Source of the DNA: Artemisia argyi
Taxonomy: Eukaryota; Streptophyta; Magnoliopsida; Asterales; Asteraceae
Direction: 5' to 3'
DNA: 64,000 bases
Assembly (NCBI GenBank): GCA_030686995.1
Contig: CM060691.1
Coordinates: forward strand, 93,313,743-93,377,742
A program made the translations under genes and the position numbers. The notes under the pieces are model-generated. The model was not told the origin of the DNA, made no database searches, and saw nothing but the letters and a program-made list of their open reading frames with translations. Shown here piece by piece: positions 22,111-35,979 of the stretch (its first letter is position 1; every line of letters starts with the position of its first letter).

Positions 22111-23150
22111 TCATATCCGTAAGTTCACGTTGTGTCGTGCGGAAAAATTTGGGTCAATTGCTGAATTGTAGAAAATTATTTCTTTGTCCCGTTTCGTTTT
22201 TTTCATCAATTCAATTTACCGACGTTGGAGCTCAATTCTCTGCATTTCCAACTCCTTGGCTCGCTGACTTCTTTCCTATTCCATCTTCATCTCTTGTTTC
22301 GTCAGGTTTATGTAGTCCTGTGAGATCTCCTTCTTTTTTCCCAATTTTGTCGACTTGAATTTGAAGTACTTCTCGGCTAATGAACTAACCAATGATGCAG
22401 GTGGCTCACGAGCGGAGGCAGATAATTTCTTCTTGGATGCGTCACGACCAATTGGTCATGATTCTCGAGTCTCTTCTTCCTAGTCCTCATAATCATCAAT
22501 GTTGTGAAAATTCAAACCACCTTTTGTTGACCCCGAGGTGGTTTCCGAAGTCTTGGATTTCTTCCGACCCCCTCTCTTATTTTAGAAAGAAGGCATCTAA
22601 ATATCCTTCCAAGTAACATGATCCTTCAAAACTTTCCAACACTCCTCCAATGTAAACTCATGACCGTGAAACACTTGGTATTCTTTAAGAGCTTTTTGGT
22701 ACGAATCAAGGTCATTTGCACCACATTCGTGATTATTCTCTATATTCTCCATGATTGCACAAAATGCACCAACCCTACAACGTACCCTATTCTTCCATTT
22801 GGTCACGATCGAGTCGTACGTTCTTTCTGAACCAGTTTCATTTTTAAAGTATTGCATCACCTCGTCCCAAAAACCCTACCTGTTGATAGCATTTCCTCTA
22901 TCAGAATTTTTCGACACATTAGTCCAAGCTTTACACAGCGCGACCTCTTCCCCCTTTGTCCATGCTTTGGGCTTTGGCTCTTGGGTTGAGACATTCTTGC
23001 CCTTCGCCTTTGCAACACGTCTTGAAGGCTTCTTTGGTTTGACTGGTGATGTCTCTTCGACATCGTCATCGTCTTCAACCGGAATGGAACCTTGAAACGA
23101 ACCGTGGTGTGAACCGTGACCCGAACCTTGCCCCGTCGAAACATCTTGAC
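22111..23150 (-). pseudogene. PIF/Harbinger ORF1 (Myb/SANT-like), main part
   Basis: Minus-strand frame entering at 23145 in phase with the first 56 codons at 36958-37125. It contains the SANT/Myb-like region (WTKGEEVALCKAW, then RTYDSIVTKWKNRVR and FTLEECWKVLKDHVTWKDI), a PIGRDA motif and a C-terminal coiled coil (AKELEMQRIELQRR), ending at TGA 22111-22113. At least seven in-frame stops interrupt it, for example after NAIN-R, after TWKDI and in the coiled coil, but there is no frameshift. ORF1 proteins bind DNA and help import the Harbinger transposase. Bases 23146-23150 are the target duplication of element B. Confidence 0.85.
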
Positions 23151-24572
23151 AGATAGCGTAGGGATTGCACCAAGCTTTACCTCTCGAGGGATCTCGAGAA
23201 GCTTACAACCTCCACCAGGCAGTGTACCTGATCGATGTAGTATAGTATAGTGACAAGTACCGGGGGATTGATCGTTCAGCTAGGAATAGTATCGCTAGGA
23301 TTAGAAAACCTAAAGACTAGGTCTAGAGATGAGGGATGATTCTTTTTGTATTTTTATAATTTTTATGAAAGCAAGTAAAAATCTTGGGTTTTAAGGAGTT
23401 GGGCGGAATTAGTTGTTAGTCAACTAACCCAATACTAAAGATGCAATCAAAATAAAATACTAGAAATGAAAATAAAACTAATTATACTAAAGTTGTGAGC
23501 AATATGTGGGAGAATTGTGTTTACTTAGACTTCACTACTCCCTAGATATCTTTTACACGTTAATTACTTGTTATAGTTGCGTGGATGATGGATTGTATTC
23601 CTTAATACTATTCATGGGGTGGCGTACTTACTTCCCCAATCCTATGAGCGCCTACTTCACTCCTATGTCGAGCCGGCTAAGAAGCTCCTAACATGGGATC
23701 ACTAGAATTTGCTCATGCATTAAATACAACCAATAAAACGTAGTACACATCAGTTCATGTTTCCTAAGACGTTCAAGCATGTTACATAATGGAGATCTGC
23801 CAGTTTTCTTAAGCCTAACATTGAAATCATTCATCCAATACAACCATAAACAAGTAATCAACACATAATTAACATCTAGGTTTCATTAGATCTAAGCAAA
23901 CACAAGATAGATCTAGCCTAACATGTTAAAATCAAGACAAGCACAAGATATAATCAACCAACACATAGACATATTGATTGAATTAAGAGAAGATTTATCT
24001 CAATAGAACATGAAAGGAATCAAAGGGTGAAAACCCTTGAAAACACTGTAAAATATGACCTAGGGTTTACAAAGTTCGGCCCTAGTTTTCTCCACACAAG
24101 TTCCTCTCTAATGAATGAAAAATAGAAAACTATATATAGAGTTTGATAGGTGACGGCGTCAAGAATAAAATTCTGACGCCGTCATCTCGCCGCCAAATAG
24201 TTTCTCGGACTGCCTAGATCTGGGTCTAATGCCGTCATGTATTCCCCTTGTGCAGGCCGTCACCAAATTAACTCTTGATGCCCTTGTTGTGATGCCTTCA
24301 GGTTTGCACTGGGTCGTCATGGATTTTACTCTTGACGCCGTCAGGATCTTCCTCTTGACGCCGTCAGGTACTGTTCTCAGCATGGAAAATTAAGACTTTG
24401 CCGTTTTTTTCACTTTTATGCTCCAAAAACGTCCGAATTGCTTCCTTTTCCAAAATTCACTCCCAAAGTACCTAAAATCACAAAAGGAACGATTTAGGGC
24501 AATATTTGATCAAATAAATTCAATTCCGGGCTTAAATGACCCCCTAAAAGTGGTTCATTTTTCGCCTCATCA
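23151..24572 (-). repeat. 3' LTR of element B
   Basis: Reverse complement of the A-family LTR, from a degenerate tail (agatagcgtaggg) to cgcctcatca at 24572. It contains the palindrome array (24150-24370), the TATA box (about 24130-24140) and the hairpin in reverse. The internal side at 24573 begins with the reverse complement of the polypurine tract. Confidence 0.88.
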
Positions 24573-25409
24573 TATACCCTTACACTTGAGATTTGCTTGT
24601 CCTCAAGCAAATGCGCTTTTATTCTAGTCAAAATACAAGTTAGAGGTCATTTAACACTAACATAAAAGTAATTACAACCAATAATCGTTCCACTAAAGAC
24701 CAAAGACAAGCACGGAGGTCATACACTAGCACCTCACAAATAGTATTTAGATACTCACATCTCTCGGGTGTAATAAAGTAATATCACAATATGGAAATGG
24801 AAAACATCTCTCACCACCTGTCATAGCAAAATAGATTACCATAGGCTTGGGAAAGGATCAAACCTCCACCACATGGTGTAAGCATCTAGGATAAACTATC
24901 AAAGAGGTCTTTTTAAAGGGTTGTAACGTTAGGTGTAGGGATATGGAATACACGGTTTTGTTGGATATAGGCAGTCTTTGCTGGTGGCGAGTTAACAATC
25001 TTGGTTAATTACATGTACAATATGGGTGTTGCTAAGCCAAGACTAGACTCGACTTAAGCTAATAAATGAAAAGTAACAAAAACATAAAATAAACATAGAA
25101 TGAAAAGGGATGGTAGTCCGTATGTTTTTTTTTTTTCTTTTCTTTTTCTATTTTTTTCTTTTATTTTTCCTGATTTTTTTGATTTTTTTTTCATACACTC
25201 TTACCCTACCATCCAAAATAATATATCATAGGGAATGAAAATTCCCCTTACACTTGAATTTTTACATACTTTACAAATAACTAAACTAATGACTCGAATC
25301 AAGATAATCAAAACACTTAGAGTACTTTTAAGATTAACGTACATATGGGGGTAATAAATGATGTTCTTCCCCATTACTCCATAAATAAGTACTTTACCCA
25401 TGAGTCCCA

Positions 25410-26197
25410 TGTTAGATTATGGACGTTATTTTAGTAGTCATATGTTAGGATCGAACTCGAGATCACGGGATTGCACACAATACGTATGAAGAGAAAAAGA
25501 AATAATTATTTATAAATGTTATAAGTAATTATTAATAAACACAAAACTAATAATAGTAATTAGTATTTAATGATAAATGAATAATGAACTATTAAACGAA
25601 GATTAGGAAAGTAATACTAAGGAAATTTTGGAAACAAGAGAAGGTTCCGGAATTCCTTGGAGGGACCCAAACCGATCGGCCATAAGGGGGGATACACCTC
25701 CTTTGTGCCTTGTGCTCCAAGTATTGATTAGTATATAAGCAAACCCAAGATACATGTTTTCTCATAACTTGTACACACACATCTTGGTGTTTTTCTCTCC
25801 TCTTTCTTGTTCTAGTCGATCCATCAAACAAACCCATAAGGGTTTTGATTTTCTTAGATCAAACAAAGTTTTGTGTTTAATTTACTTGCATAAACTTTTT
25901 CTTGAATTAGTACGTGTGTACAAGAACGTGATTCAAACACACTATTGTTTGATTCTTGGATTGAATTACAAAAGAGGTAAGGGGTAATTCTTATAATCCA
26001 CATAAACCCTAATTAGGGTTCTTGATTTGAAGATTGCAATTGATTCTTGTTCGGGCTAGAATCACAAAGGTATGTTTACTATTTATATTTGATTAATTAA
26101 TTACATGTTATATGATCTTGTTATAATTGCTTCCGCTATGCTCACTTGATGTGTTTGGTTTATTTTATATGAATGTCATGATATCATAATTCCAACA
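25410..26197 (+). repeat. 5' LTR of the LARD-like element (788 bp)
   Basis: TG...CA ends and near-identity to 32538-33326. Contains a TATA-like tagtatataagc (about 25729-25740), so the transcript start is probably near 25765. Confidence 0.9.
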
Positions 26198-26198
26198 G

Positions 26199-26212
26199 TG
26201 GCATCTAGAGCC
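26199..26212 (+). other. Primer binding site of the LARD-like element
   Basis: TGGCATCTAGAGCC begins 2 bp after the LTR. It resembles the initiator-Met primer site TGGTATCAGAGCC of Copia elements with a substitution and a one-base insertion. Confidence 0.6.
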
Positions 26213-26520
26213 GTTATAATGTGTAATTAATTATCAAAACGCATAAAAAATTCGATCTTGATTCGTTTAGTTACATGTTTTTAGGGTTTTTTTGTTAGAT
26301 TCCTAACCCTAATTTTTTTGGGTCGATTTGACCCTTAAGGGTTTTAGGGTTTATGGTTTTTGATTTTTTAATATGATTAGAAACCCTAGGATGTCATGTA
26401 ATTTGTTATGCGTTTTAGTAAACGATCTTGGTGCAATATGTTAATTGTTAAGTATAATCCATGAAAAAGTGCATATTTGCATGGATTTTATGTTGTGTGA
26501 TAATTTAAATGGTTTAAATT

Positions 26521-26522
<2 letters not shown>

Positions 26523-26595
<73 letters not shown>
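26523..26595. repeat. AT dinucleotide microsatellite
   Basis: About 36 AT units without interruption, inside the LARD-like element. Confidence 0.95.
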
Positions 26596-26598
<3 letters not shown>

Positions 26599-28716
26599 GT
26601 TATGATTATGTATATTTGTTTATTTAGTTGTTTTATTTTTTTATTGTACATTACTTGTTTTTGTTTATTAATTGTGTTAGACATGTTTAGAAACGAAAAG
26701 GGTAATTTTTGAATAGAAAAATAATACGGACTAAATAATGGCGAAATTATTTTGGTTTTTAAGAATAAATATCAAAGGATTCGTTGATTGATGTTTTTGT
26801 ACGTAATGGTTAAATAGGCTCGACCGAAGTTTACACACTATAAGATGGGTATAAGGATGGCAACGCATTAAATTGTGGCCTTAGAGAGACAACATTCTGT
26901 CTTAACGCTCGTTTGTGTGTAAATTAGACTTACCGAACAACCATTACATGTACACTGTCATCTTAAGGGTGAATTATCCACAATTCCACAATGATTATCC
27001 GAAACACTAAGCTTTCAGGCTTATGAAAAAGTACGATATAGTGGACGATAATTGATGGTAATTCTTTAATTGGTGAACCCGATACCTCAATCAAAACTTT
27101 GTTATTTTACTCTTAGCAAATTGGTAATAAAAATGTTTTATAAAACCAATGTTATGAAGTTGTATGCATGCTTCTTCATACATTATTTTGATTACACGTC
27201 AAAATATAATACCCTTATAAAATTAAGTCGAATGCCATCTAATTAAGAACACTTGAAGTTGTAATTTACGTCATGTGAGAACTTTGCGAGATTGCAATGG
27301 AGAGGTAAATTTCATAAATTCATTGCTAGCAGATCAACTGATGTGATGAATTTGTGAGTTTGCAGTTTTTAAGTTAGATGAATTAAATTGAGTAGGAAGT
27401 GAGATCTTGGACTCAAGGCATTAAGATGGGGATCAAACATGCTTACATTACAAAAGTTTTGTGATTGTAAATCCCATAAATCTGGGAATTGCAATATGAT
27501 ATTGGTAATTCTTGTTCGATAATTACCTTGTTGAATACTATCATTACTAGCAGATCAACTGATGTAATGGTACTATGTCAATTAGGATCCTAGCTTTAAG
27601 AAAATACTATGGTTTATATGAATATTTACCAATGGGTATTTTATTTTCTTAAAGATCTAATTATCGAAAATACTGAAATTGAATTTTGTAATTCGTTTTA
27701 ATGTATTAATGCAATGTTCAAACTTCAAACCATAAACGTATTTTGGGCTTTGGTAAATTGATCTAGTTCTGTTTTCAAACAAATGTTTGATTAAGAAATA
27801 TTTACTTAAAGACAAAAGAAGTATCCTTTCTATGAAGGAAGAGTGAGACACAATCCTATTCCTTTTCATGAATGAGAAAGGATAATAGGAATATTAGATA
27901 TGTCTAAATTCTAATATAACTCATAGCAAATTTTTAATGGTTAAGAAAATTGCATACATTTTTCATAGGGATTTTATCATCCTCATTCGGTGATCAAATT
28001 CTTAGTAACAAATATGATATTTGGTTAATAGAAAATTATGTATGACATTTTATGAGTTATTATAATTAGAAGCTAGACTAATTACTGCAAAATGTTTAAA
28101 GACAAACTAGTTGTTTTGATTATTTTAAAGGTGCTACATACATTGTAGGATGGTAGACCTGTTAAGGAAGAAATTGCATGCCCAATTTTCAAGTTAAAAG
28201 CATTTGGTGGATAGTCCATCATTTACGTAGTAGAATACACTTTTAGTGCATAAGTAATTGTTACGTATGGACAATTAAAGGTGTAGGAAAGTTAAAAGCA
28301 CAATATTTGTTTTCACTGGATATGAAACATTTACAATGTTGTCAAATTCAGTGGGAGTATTGTGTACTTATTACTGAATAAGGCATTATTGTAATGATCT
28401 TTAATTCAGTGGGAGTTACAAGTTTTGATATCTTGGTAGCTAAAGATAATTACTTTCCAAGTGTAGAAACTCATACCGTTAAGGATAGTCTTGTACGTTT
28501 CCTTACTAGACATTGTTGTTCTACATCTACTTGTTATGCTAAAATCTATGACACAATCATATTGATCACATAAACAAATGCATGGCGTGTTGTTTATCAA
28601 CTATATGAGGTTGTTCTATGCACAAGTGGGAGAAATGTTATCTTTATTGTGTGCAAGAAACAACTCATAAAGATATGATTTAATGGATTCTCTTGACTAC
28701 AAGGTAAGAGAATAAA

Positions 28717-29058
28717 GTTCTAATTTGAATTATACTTAGATAATTCTAGAAACACTTGGTGTTACAATTTATGTTATGTGAGAGCTTAGCTAGATTGCAA
28801 CAACAAGGTGAATTTCATATTTCATTACTAGCAGATCAACTGATGTAATTGAACTATGAGAATTTGCAGTTTCTAAATCAGAATAATGTTCTAATATGAA
28901 TTATACTAAGATAATTCTAGAAACACTTGGTGTTACAATTAATGTTATGTGAGAGCTTAGCTAGATTGCAACAACAAGGTGAATTTCATATTTCATTACT
29001 AGCAGATCAACTGATGTAATTGAACTATGAGAATTTACAGTTTCTAAATTAGATACCT
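28717..29058. repeat. 171-bp tandem repeat (two units) in the LARD-like element
   Basis: Units 28717-28887 and 28888-29058 are nearly identical and contain agcagatcaactgatgtaat and gtgagagcttagctagattg. More diverged copies of the same unit occur at about 27240-27385 and 27540-27570, so the element interior was built by repeated duplication. Confidence 0.85.
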
Positions 29059-32000
29059 ATTAGAACATGTGTCAATATGATATCAAGACTACTTTAATTT
29101 ATAGATTTATGAATTCATGGAATGACATAAATTAATAAAGTAATCTAATGCTGCTTCAATCTGAATATTTATGTGTTCTTGGAATGACATAAATAAATGA
29201 ATAAATAATGTTGTTTACATTATTGTGAAGTAATATATTAACTTGAAATTACTATTGAAACCAAAAGATGGTGTTCATAATTACTTTAGTTAAACATGTT
29301 TATGTTTCATTGTAAAGATATAAACATAAAGTCTTTTAATTGTTACAAGACTTATAATAAAGTAAGACGTTATCTTGTTGTGTCTTTTAATTAAGACATA
29401 TACATGAAATTATTAAATTGTTAAATAACTTAACGTATAGTGGGATTATAACAGTTTATGTTTTCTTGTAAAAACATGGACATGAAGTGACTTTGTAAAA
29501 AGAACTTGTGTTATAAAGCATGCAATTGACTTGAAAATCATTATACCATTAAAATGTATTAGTTGGTAAATAGACAAGTCAAAACGAATATGGTTATCTT
29601 AAATATTGTTAGATTGTCTTGCAATATTGATACTAATGAAATACCAAATATTTATGGTATGTTCAATTAGGATAATCAAACTCTTATTAAATTGTTTGAT
29701 TAAAGATGACTATGATTTATTTTCTTCCAAAAGTTATCAAGGTTAAAATATTGAATATGGCTTGGACATATTTAATAAAACTCCAACATAGAAGATTAAT
29801 AAGACATTATCATATGATGGAATGTGATGAATGTGATGAATCACATTAAGTCTTAAATTGAAGTTCCAAATTTTTTTAACTGCTTATGAAGAGGTTATTG
29901 ACAAAGTAAAGTTAGGAACTGTCAATATGTATTTGTAATATCCCAAAAGAGAATATTGTATCATTGCTTAATTTGCTAAGTATTTAAAGATAGTCTTTAA
30001 ATTACTAAAAGCAAGTGGGAGTTTTGATCTTTAAAAGATAAAATTATAAGATACATAATCTTCTAAAATACACTAGTAAATATCATGATTAAGTTTGACA
30101 TTTGAATGTTAAATCTCAACATGATAATAAAGGTTGACATTTAAATGTTAAATCTCAAAATGATGGAATTGTCATTCATAGAATAGCAATATATCTCAGA
30201 TATTTGATTAATATGCTGAGGGCTATGATTTACAGGATTATTGTAAACCTGATAGTCATTACGATACATTACCAAATATGAAATTGGGTAAAGTATACAT
30301 GATATGAATGATTAAGATGCTGTCCATAAAGATAATCAATTTTAGAAACTTGGTTTATCTTAATAGTTAGACTAGAAAATGAAGATGAGTTTATTCAAAG
30401 ATTAGGTAACTCTTGTGGTTTAAATCTTTGTATAGAAATCATATGGACAAAATTGTGCACGTATTTAATGTATGTTTTATGACAAGATTATTAATCACAC
30501 TTAAACAATTAATTGTGATTGAATATTTTATTCTAAACACATTAAATATATAAAGATTATGATTGTCATTGACAATGGAATATCAAAACTCTTTCTTGAG
30601 TGATTACTTGAGCGAGGACGATAAGTAATCAAAAGGAATTTATGAATTCAAATAAATCTTTGAAAGTGTACATGGTGCAATAATCCATGGATGGATAAAT
30701 GCATGCATCTAGAAGATTATTCTTATGTTTAATTATTAAATTCATGTTTTGATTTATAATTGAAATAAGATAATTTCTAAGTATTCCTAAAAGCTAGTGG
30801 GAGTATTATGTTTAATTTCTTAAATCATATATGTTGTAGAAACATATAAAAAAAGTAACATTCCATATAAGTTAAAAGTTAAGTCTTAGTTTGGAATGAA
30901 ACTTTACTTGTAAGATTTAGGAAATAAGGCATACAACCTTGGAATGAATGTTTATTGTTGAAACATGTGCGGTAAATAAATCTAATATATCATGATATAT
31001 TATTTAGAAAGTCTAAATAGATATGTATGACATGAATAAAATCTAAGTATGACTCATAGATTTTTCATGTATATCATGTTTTGTTGTATCATACTTGATT
31101 ACAAGATGATTTGGAAATATTAGTATCTAATTATAAGTTATTAGATAACTTGTGTAATATTCTAATAAGAATATGTTTGATTATAGAATTACATCCTAAA
31201 TCTGGAAAAGCTTCCAAATTCTATAAATGAACAATTTTTCAATTGTTGTGAAAATTGTTATAGCCAACAAACTTGAAAGTTTGAAGGGCATCAAACACTA
31301 CACAATAGATATTAATGTTTACGGGAAGTTTTAATAGCATATTGTTGTTGCATACAATGATGCTAATGAAATTGAGATGACACTCAATACTAGTCATGGT
31401 AAGGATTTCATCTTAGACTATATGTACTAGTTATGCTTACTAAAAGCATAGTTGCATTATACATTAAAAGAATAAGAATACTTTAAACTTTAAAATGTTT
31501 GGGAGTTTGATTATCATAAATTGGTGGTTAAGGATGTCACACATTTTATGAAATATTATATGGCATTGTCAAATAGTTGAGTATGCACATACAAGAACTT
31601 CACTAGTTGAATTCTTGAAATAGGTATTCTTAAAATTCCGATAGATCAAAGTTGGATGATTTATGTTTTGTCAACAAGTAGGAATGTCATTACTTGAGAC
31701 ATAATTCATCAACAAGATTTTCATGCATTGATCTATTTAATACTTGGATAAGGGATGTTAAACAATTATTATAAATCTAAATACATGGTATGTTTAATTT
31801 ATAATATATTGTATCCTATATTTGTATGTTTAATCCATGAATAAATGTTATTCTAAATTGTCCGTTGTCAGTTAATAATATGGGAATATTATTAAATCAA
31901 GACAAATCTGAAGGTTGGTATAATATACTTAAAGTATATTGATGCGTAGTCATGCCATTTCAGATGATATTCAATGATACCGAATATAGGACTTATCCCA

Positions 32001-32527
32001 ACTACATGATGTTACTTTATGGATTTTGTTATTAAGTAAATCATGAGAAGTTATCCTTAGACTTAAGATGCAAGATAAGTGTCATGAATGTAGTACATTT
32101 TTGTGGAACAACTTAACGCTATACGTAACTGGTAGTCATAAGGGTTGTTTTCGGAAGTGTTACAAAGTTTGTGGGTTTTGCTTGTAGTCAAGATAGAATT
32201 TGTTCCTTTAAAATTATTTTTTGGAGTTTAATACTGCTGGGCCCCTCGTAGGGTTGGTAAGATGTATGTGTGGCCACACACAATGTCTCCCCTGAATATG
32301 TTCAGAAGATTTGGTAATCTTGATCAATCACTAACAACGAGAAACAGAATGGTTAATTAAGGAATGACTTTAATCCATATCCTTATTAACATGGTATTAG
32401 AAACAAAAGGACAATAATAATGAGAAATCATTAAAAGGTTTTCCAGGAGCCTTACTCGAGATCGTACTAGAGGCATCGGCGTGTTGCAAGACGCTAACCG
32501 ATGTGATTACACTATTAAAATATGTCC

Positions 32528-32537
32528 AAGTGGGAGC
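32528..32537 (+). other. Polypurine tract of the LARD-like element
   Basis: aagtgggagc directly before the 3' LTR. Close copies of GTGGGAG also occur inside the element at about 28350, 28412, 28625, 30013 and 30799. Confidence 0.65.
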
Positions 32538-33326
32538 TGTTAGATTATGGAAATTATTTTAGTAGTCGTATGTTAGGATCGAACTCGAGATCACGGGATT
32601 GCACACAATACGTATGAAGAGAAAAATAAATAATTATTTATAAATGTTATAAGTAATTATTAATAAACACAAAACTAATAATAGTAATTAGTATTTAATG
32701 ATAAATGACTAATGACCTATTAAACGAAGATTAGGAAAGTAATACTAAGGAAATTTTGGAAACAAGAGAAGGTTCCGGAATCCCTTGGAGGGACCCAAAC
32801 CGATCGGCCATAAGGGGGGGATACACCTCCTTTGTGCCTTGTGCTCCAAGTATTGATTAGTATATAAGCAAACCCAAGATACATGTTTTCTCATAACTTG
32901 TACACACACATCTTGGTGTTTTTCTCTCCTCTTTCTTGTTCTAGTCGATCCATCAAACAAACCCATAAGGGTTTCGATTTTCTTAGATCAAACAAAGTTT
33001 TGTGTTTAATTTACTTGCATAAACTTTTTCTTGAATTAGTACGTGTGTACAAGAACGTGATTCAAACACACTATTGTTTGATTCTTGGATTGAATTACAA
33101 AAGAGGTAAGGGGTAATTCTTATAATCCACATAAACCCTAATTAGGGTTCTTGATTTGAAGATTACAATTGATTCTTGTTCGGGCTAGAATCACAAAGGT
33201 ATGTTTACTAATTATATTTGATTAATTAATTACATGTTATATGATCTTGTTATAATTTCTTCCGCTATGCTCACTTGATGTGTTTGATTTATTTTATATG
33301 AATGTCATGATATCATAATTCCAACA
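32538..33326 (+). repeat. 3' LTR of the LARD-like element (789 bp)
   Basis: Matches 25410-26197 with about a dozen differences, including one extra G in a G run near 32813-32819. Followed by TSD TCCCA. Confidence 0.9.
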
Positions 33327-34968
33327 TCCCAATCGTCCCAAAACAATATGTACAAGGATATGACTCGACTTAGCAACCATGTAATCAATTAGATAATTAA
33401 CTTAGGGTTTAACAAACAACAATAATGCACTAAAAATGAATGCATACACGGAAGGCTAAGGCGATTTGGGTGTACATTTAAGTGGGGTGTAACATATTCT
33501 TCCTTTAAGTAAAATGCTTAAAGTTAGAAATGAAAAGATAGGCTCGGAGGGGTGTAGTAGGGGTTTCGTGTACTAAAAATGAGTACAACGCTAATGGTGT
33601 GGGAAAAATTAATTGACTTAACTAGCCAAGTAATATGACTTAAATGGTCAAGTAATTATAATACGGGTTTAACACAAGGGTGATCCTAATGCCTCTTATC
33701 ATGTAGTAAATCCTACTACACGAATGTAGTCTCACTAGCGGTCTCGGGATGCATCACTAACGCAAGTTCTAGAATCTAAATGCTATCGGTACACTCATAA
33801 GCACTAATAATAAATGCTTTTCCTATCAAATCTAAAGGCGAACCTCACATATTTGGGTGGAAAATTTTTCTGAATGGTACGGTTTTGTGCTAGTCATACA
33901 ATCTCCTATCCATGAGACGCTTGCTATCGCTAAAGTTTCACTCCTAAATGTTGTAAAAAAATTTAAATTTGGCGCTAAAATTACACTAACAAGTATTTCT
34001 CATAGTTTTATTACACATCTACTATCAAACAAACAAACTCAAGCGAAAGTGTATATGTAAGGTATCATCATTTTACCCTCCCCATACACTTAGGATGAAC
34101 ATTGTCCCCAATGTCCAAGTAAAGAATGTAAAAGTGAAATAAGTAAAAGGAATGAAATCAAATACTCCCCTGATTCGCTCGGTATGGATAATAAGGTGGC
34201 CAGGTTAGATCTTCCTCAAAGAAAATGAACAATCAAAACTTCCCTTCCAGAATAATAATCATCTTCTTGTCATACATAACCTGTAAAACCTGAGAAAATA
34301 GACAAGGCAACCTCGCATAAAATCGGCGGCAATCTACATATGCTAATAAATCCTAGAAAACAAAATAAGATATAATGCTTGTGGAATGATGTTTGCAAAT
34401 TTCCTGGAGATTATAAAACTGATAATTCAACAAAAACTTTAAGACTCCGTTAGAAAAACAAAACTGGTAAAATTTCCAGAATTTTACACGTGACGCCGTC
34501 AAGAGTAAACTCGTGACGCCGTCAGAAGTGACCTGCAGAAATTCTTATGTTAAGTTTCCGGAACATTTCTGGAAAAACTTCGTCCTACTTCCTGGAAAAT
34601 CCTGCAAAACATCATTATGACTAGATACAAGCAATTGACTCTAACAAATATGAATATACATGTTCACTTAATATTGTGGAGAATCATGATCGGTTTTGTT
34701 TCTTAAAAACATATTTGGGGTTTCCCCTTACACTTATCTTTTTGCAAAAATACCTTTGTGTGAAGTTAAGACTAGGCCAAACAACAAGGTACAATATTTT
34801 TACTATTTTATTTTTGAAACATGATCTACCAATAATAAAAATAAAGCATGCATACGGAAGCAAATAACAAACAAACGAAAATAAAAATCACACAAAACAT
34901 GGGTTGCCTCCCAAGAAGCGCTTTTCTTTATTTACGAGTCTTGTAGCTAGACTCAAGGTCATGGGTTA

Positions 34969-35979
34969 CTACGTGACCTCATTGTTGGTTTCACTTTCGG
35001 ATTGTAAATGTTCTTTGTAGAAACCAATCACCTTTTTCTCAATCGCTCCTATAATTCTATGGGCAAATTCCTTATCGACTCTATACTTTGGTCCTAGAGT
35101 CAAGCAATCTTTGTAGAAAAGACTCCTCTTTTCCCATACATAATTCATGCCCTTTTTCTTATCTTCTTCATTGACGTCCTCAAAAGCACCAATGTTATCC
35201 AAGTCAAATCGGGGCACAAAACAAAATTCTTTCATTCTATTAGGCATCCTATAAGTGATCCTATCGGTGTTACTCGCAAATCAGATTGTCCCTTCTATCT
35301 CATCATATTCTAACTTGGACTCTTCAACAAACGGTTTACCAAACACAACATTGGATAATCGACAATCAATAACATTAGCAAGATCTTCAACGATCATAAA
35401 GTCAGTGATATAAGTGAAATTCCCAACAAAGACATGTAAACCTTTAATTCTCCCGACAAAGTTACAAACTCCACCGGGGTATTTGGGATCTCTTCTAGGT
35501 CCAAGTCTTGTTTTCACTATATCATTAGAAACACTTGAGGACATAATGTTGATTGGGGATTTAAAGTCAATGTAAGCATTGTCAACGTGTATATACCCAA
35601 TCATACATGGTATCTTAGCATTCTTAGGATCGCCTCTCTTTATCTTAGGTTCGATTCTAGTAAAAGGAGGTCGAGGATTATCAATAAGGTTATTATAGTA
35701 TGCGATTTCCTCCTTAGTGGGGTACAGATTGAAATAGTCATTTAGCTTCGGATCTATTTCCCCTTCCTCATGTTCCTCAACAACATTCTCAAAATCATTA
35801 GGTCCTAGGTCCTTATTTGAATACAAGGCGGTCGCTAGGTCACTAAATGCATGGTCGAGCTCAACTTTAATCAACCTATTAAGCTCCCTAAGTTCCCTAA
35901 TCTCACTCTCAATTTGTTCACGTAACAAAGCCACTTCTCTAGAGGAAAGGGGTGGATTCACGTTTTCCATAATGGTCAA
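34969..35979 (-). pseudogene. Protease-like ORF of element B with one premature stop
   Basis: One continuous minus-strand frame from ATG 35979 to the stop at 34969, interrupted once by TGA at 35281-35283 where a TGG (Trp) is likely ancestral. The N-terminus is a short coiled coil (REQIESEIRELRELN). The core matches the second protease-like repeat of element A: KIPCMIGYIHVDNAYID, FVGNFTYITDFMIVED and LSNVVFGKPFVEES. The catalytic motif reads IDFKSPINIM, retaining Asp but not the Asp-Thr/Ser-Gly triad, so proteolysis is unlikely. Unlike element A there is no gag upstream. After the ORF comes the conserved gcgcttcttgggaggcaac motif (reverse, about 34904-34922). Confidence 0.8.

Larger units (their letters stand above)
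25410..33326 (+). mobile_element. Non-coding Copia-type LTR element (LARD-like), nested in element B, TSD TCCCA
   Basis: LTRs 25410-26197 and 32538-33326 both run TGTTAGATTATGG to TTCCAACA and differ at about a dozen positions by eye. The flanks are perfect TCCCA duplications (25405-25409, 33327-33331). A Met-tRNA-like primer site follows the 5' LTR and AAGTGGGAG precedes the 3' LTR, both Copia-like. The 6.3-kb interior has no ORF above about 70 codons and no recognisable gag or pol, so it must depend entirely on another element. It is very AT-rich and full of internal repeats. Orientation is given by primer site and polypurine tract. Confidence 0.9.

Noticed and set aside
22098..22358. Plus-strand ORFs over 22098-23095
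   Set aside because: Antisense shadows of the Harbinger ORF1 pseudogene, which has the recognisable protein on the minus strand.
24159..24383. 74-codon minus-strand ORF repeated at 36544 and 63690
   Set aside because: It lies in the palindrome array of the LTRs and is a by-product of the TGACGCCGTCA repeats; it is not kept in element A or in the solo LTR.
25754..25987. 77-codon ORF present identically at 25754 and 32883
   Set aside because: Both lie in the two LTRs of the same element, so identity follows from LTR identity. No protein features.
26445..26627. 60-codon ORF with a long Ile-Tyr repeat
   Set aside because: Translation of the AT microsatellite.
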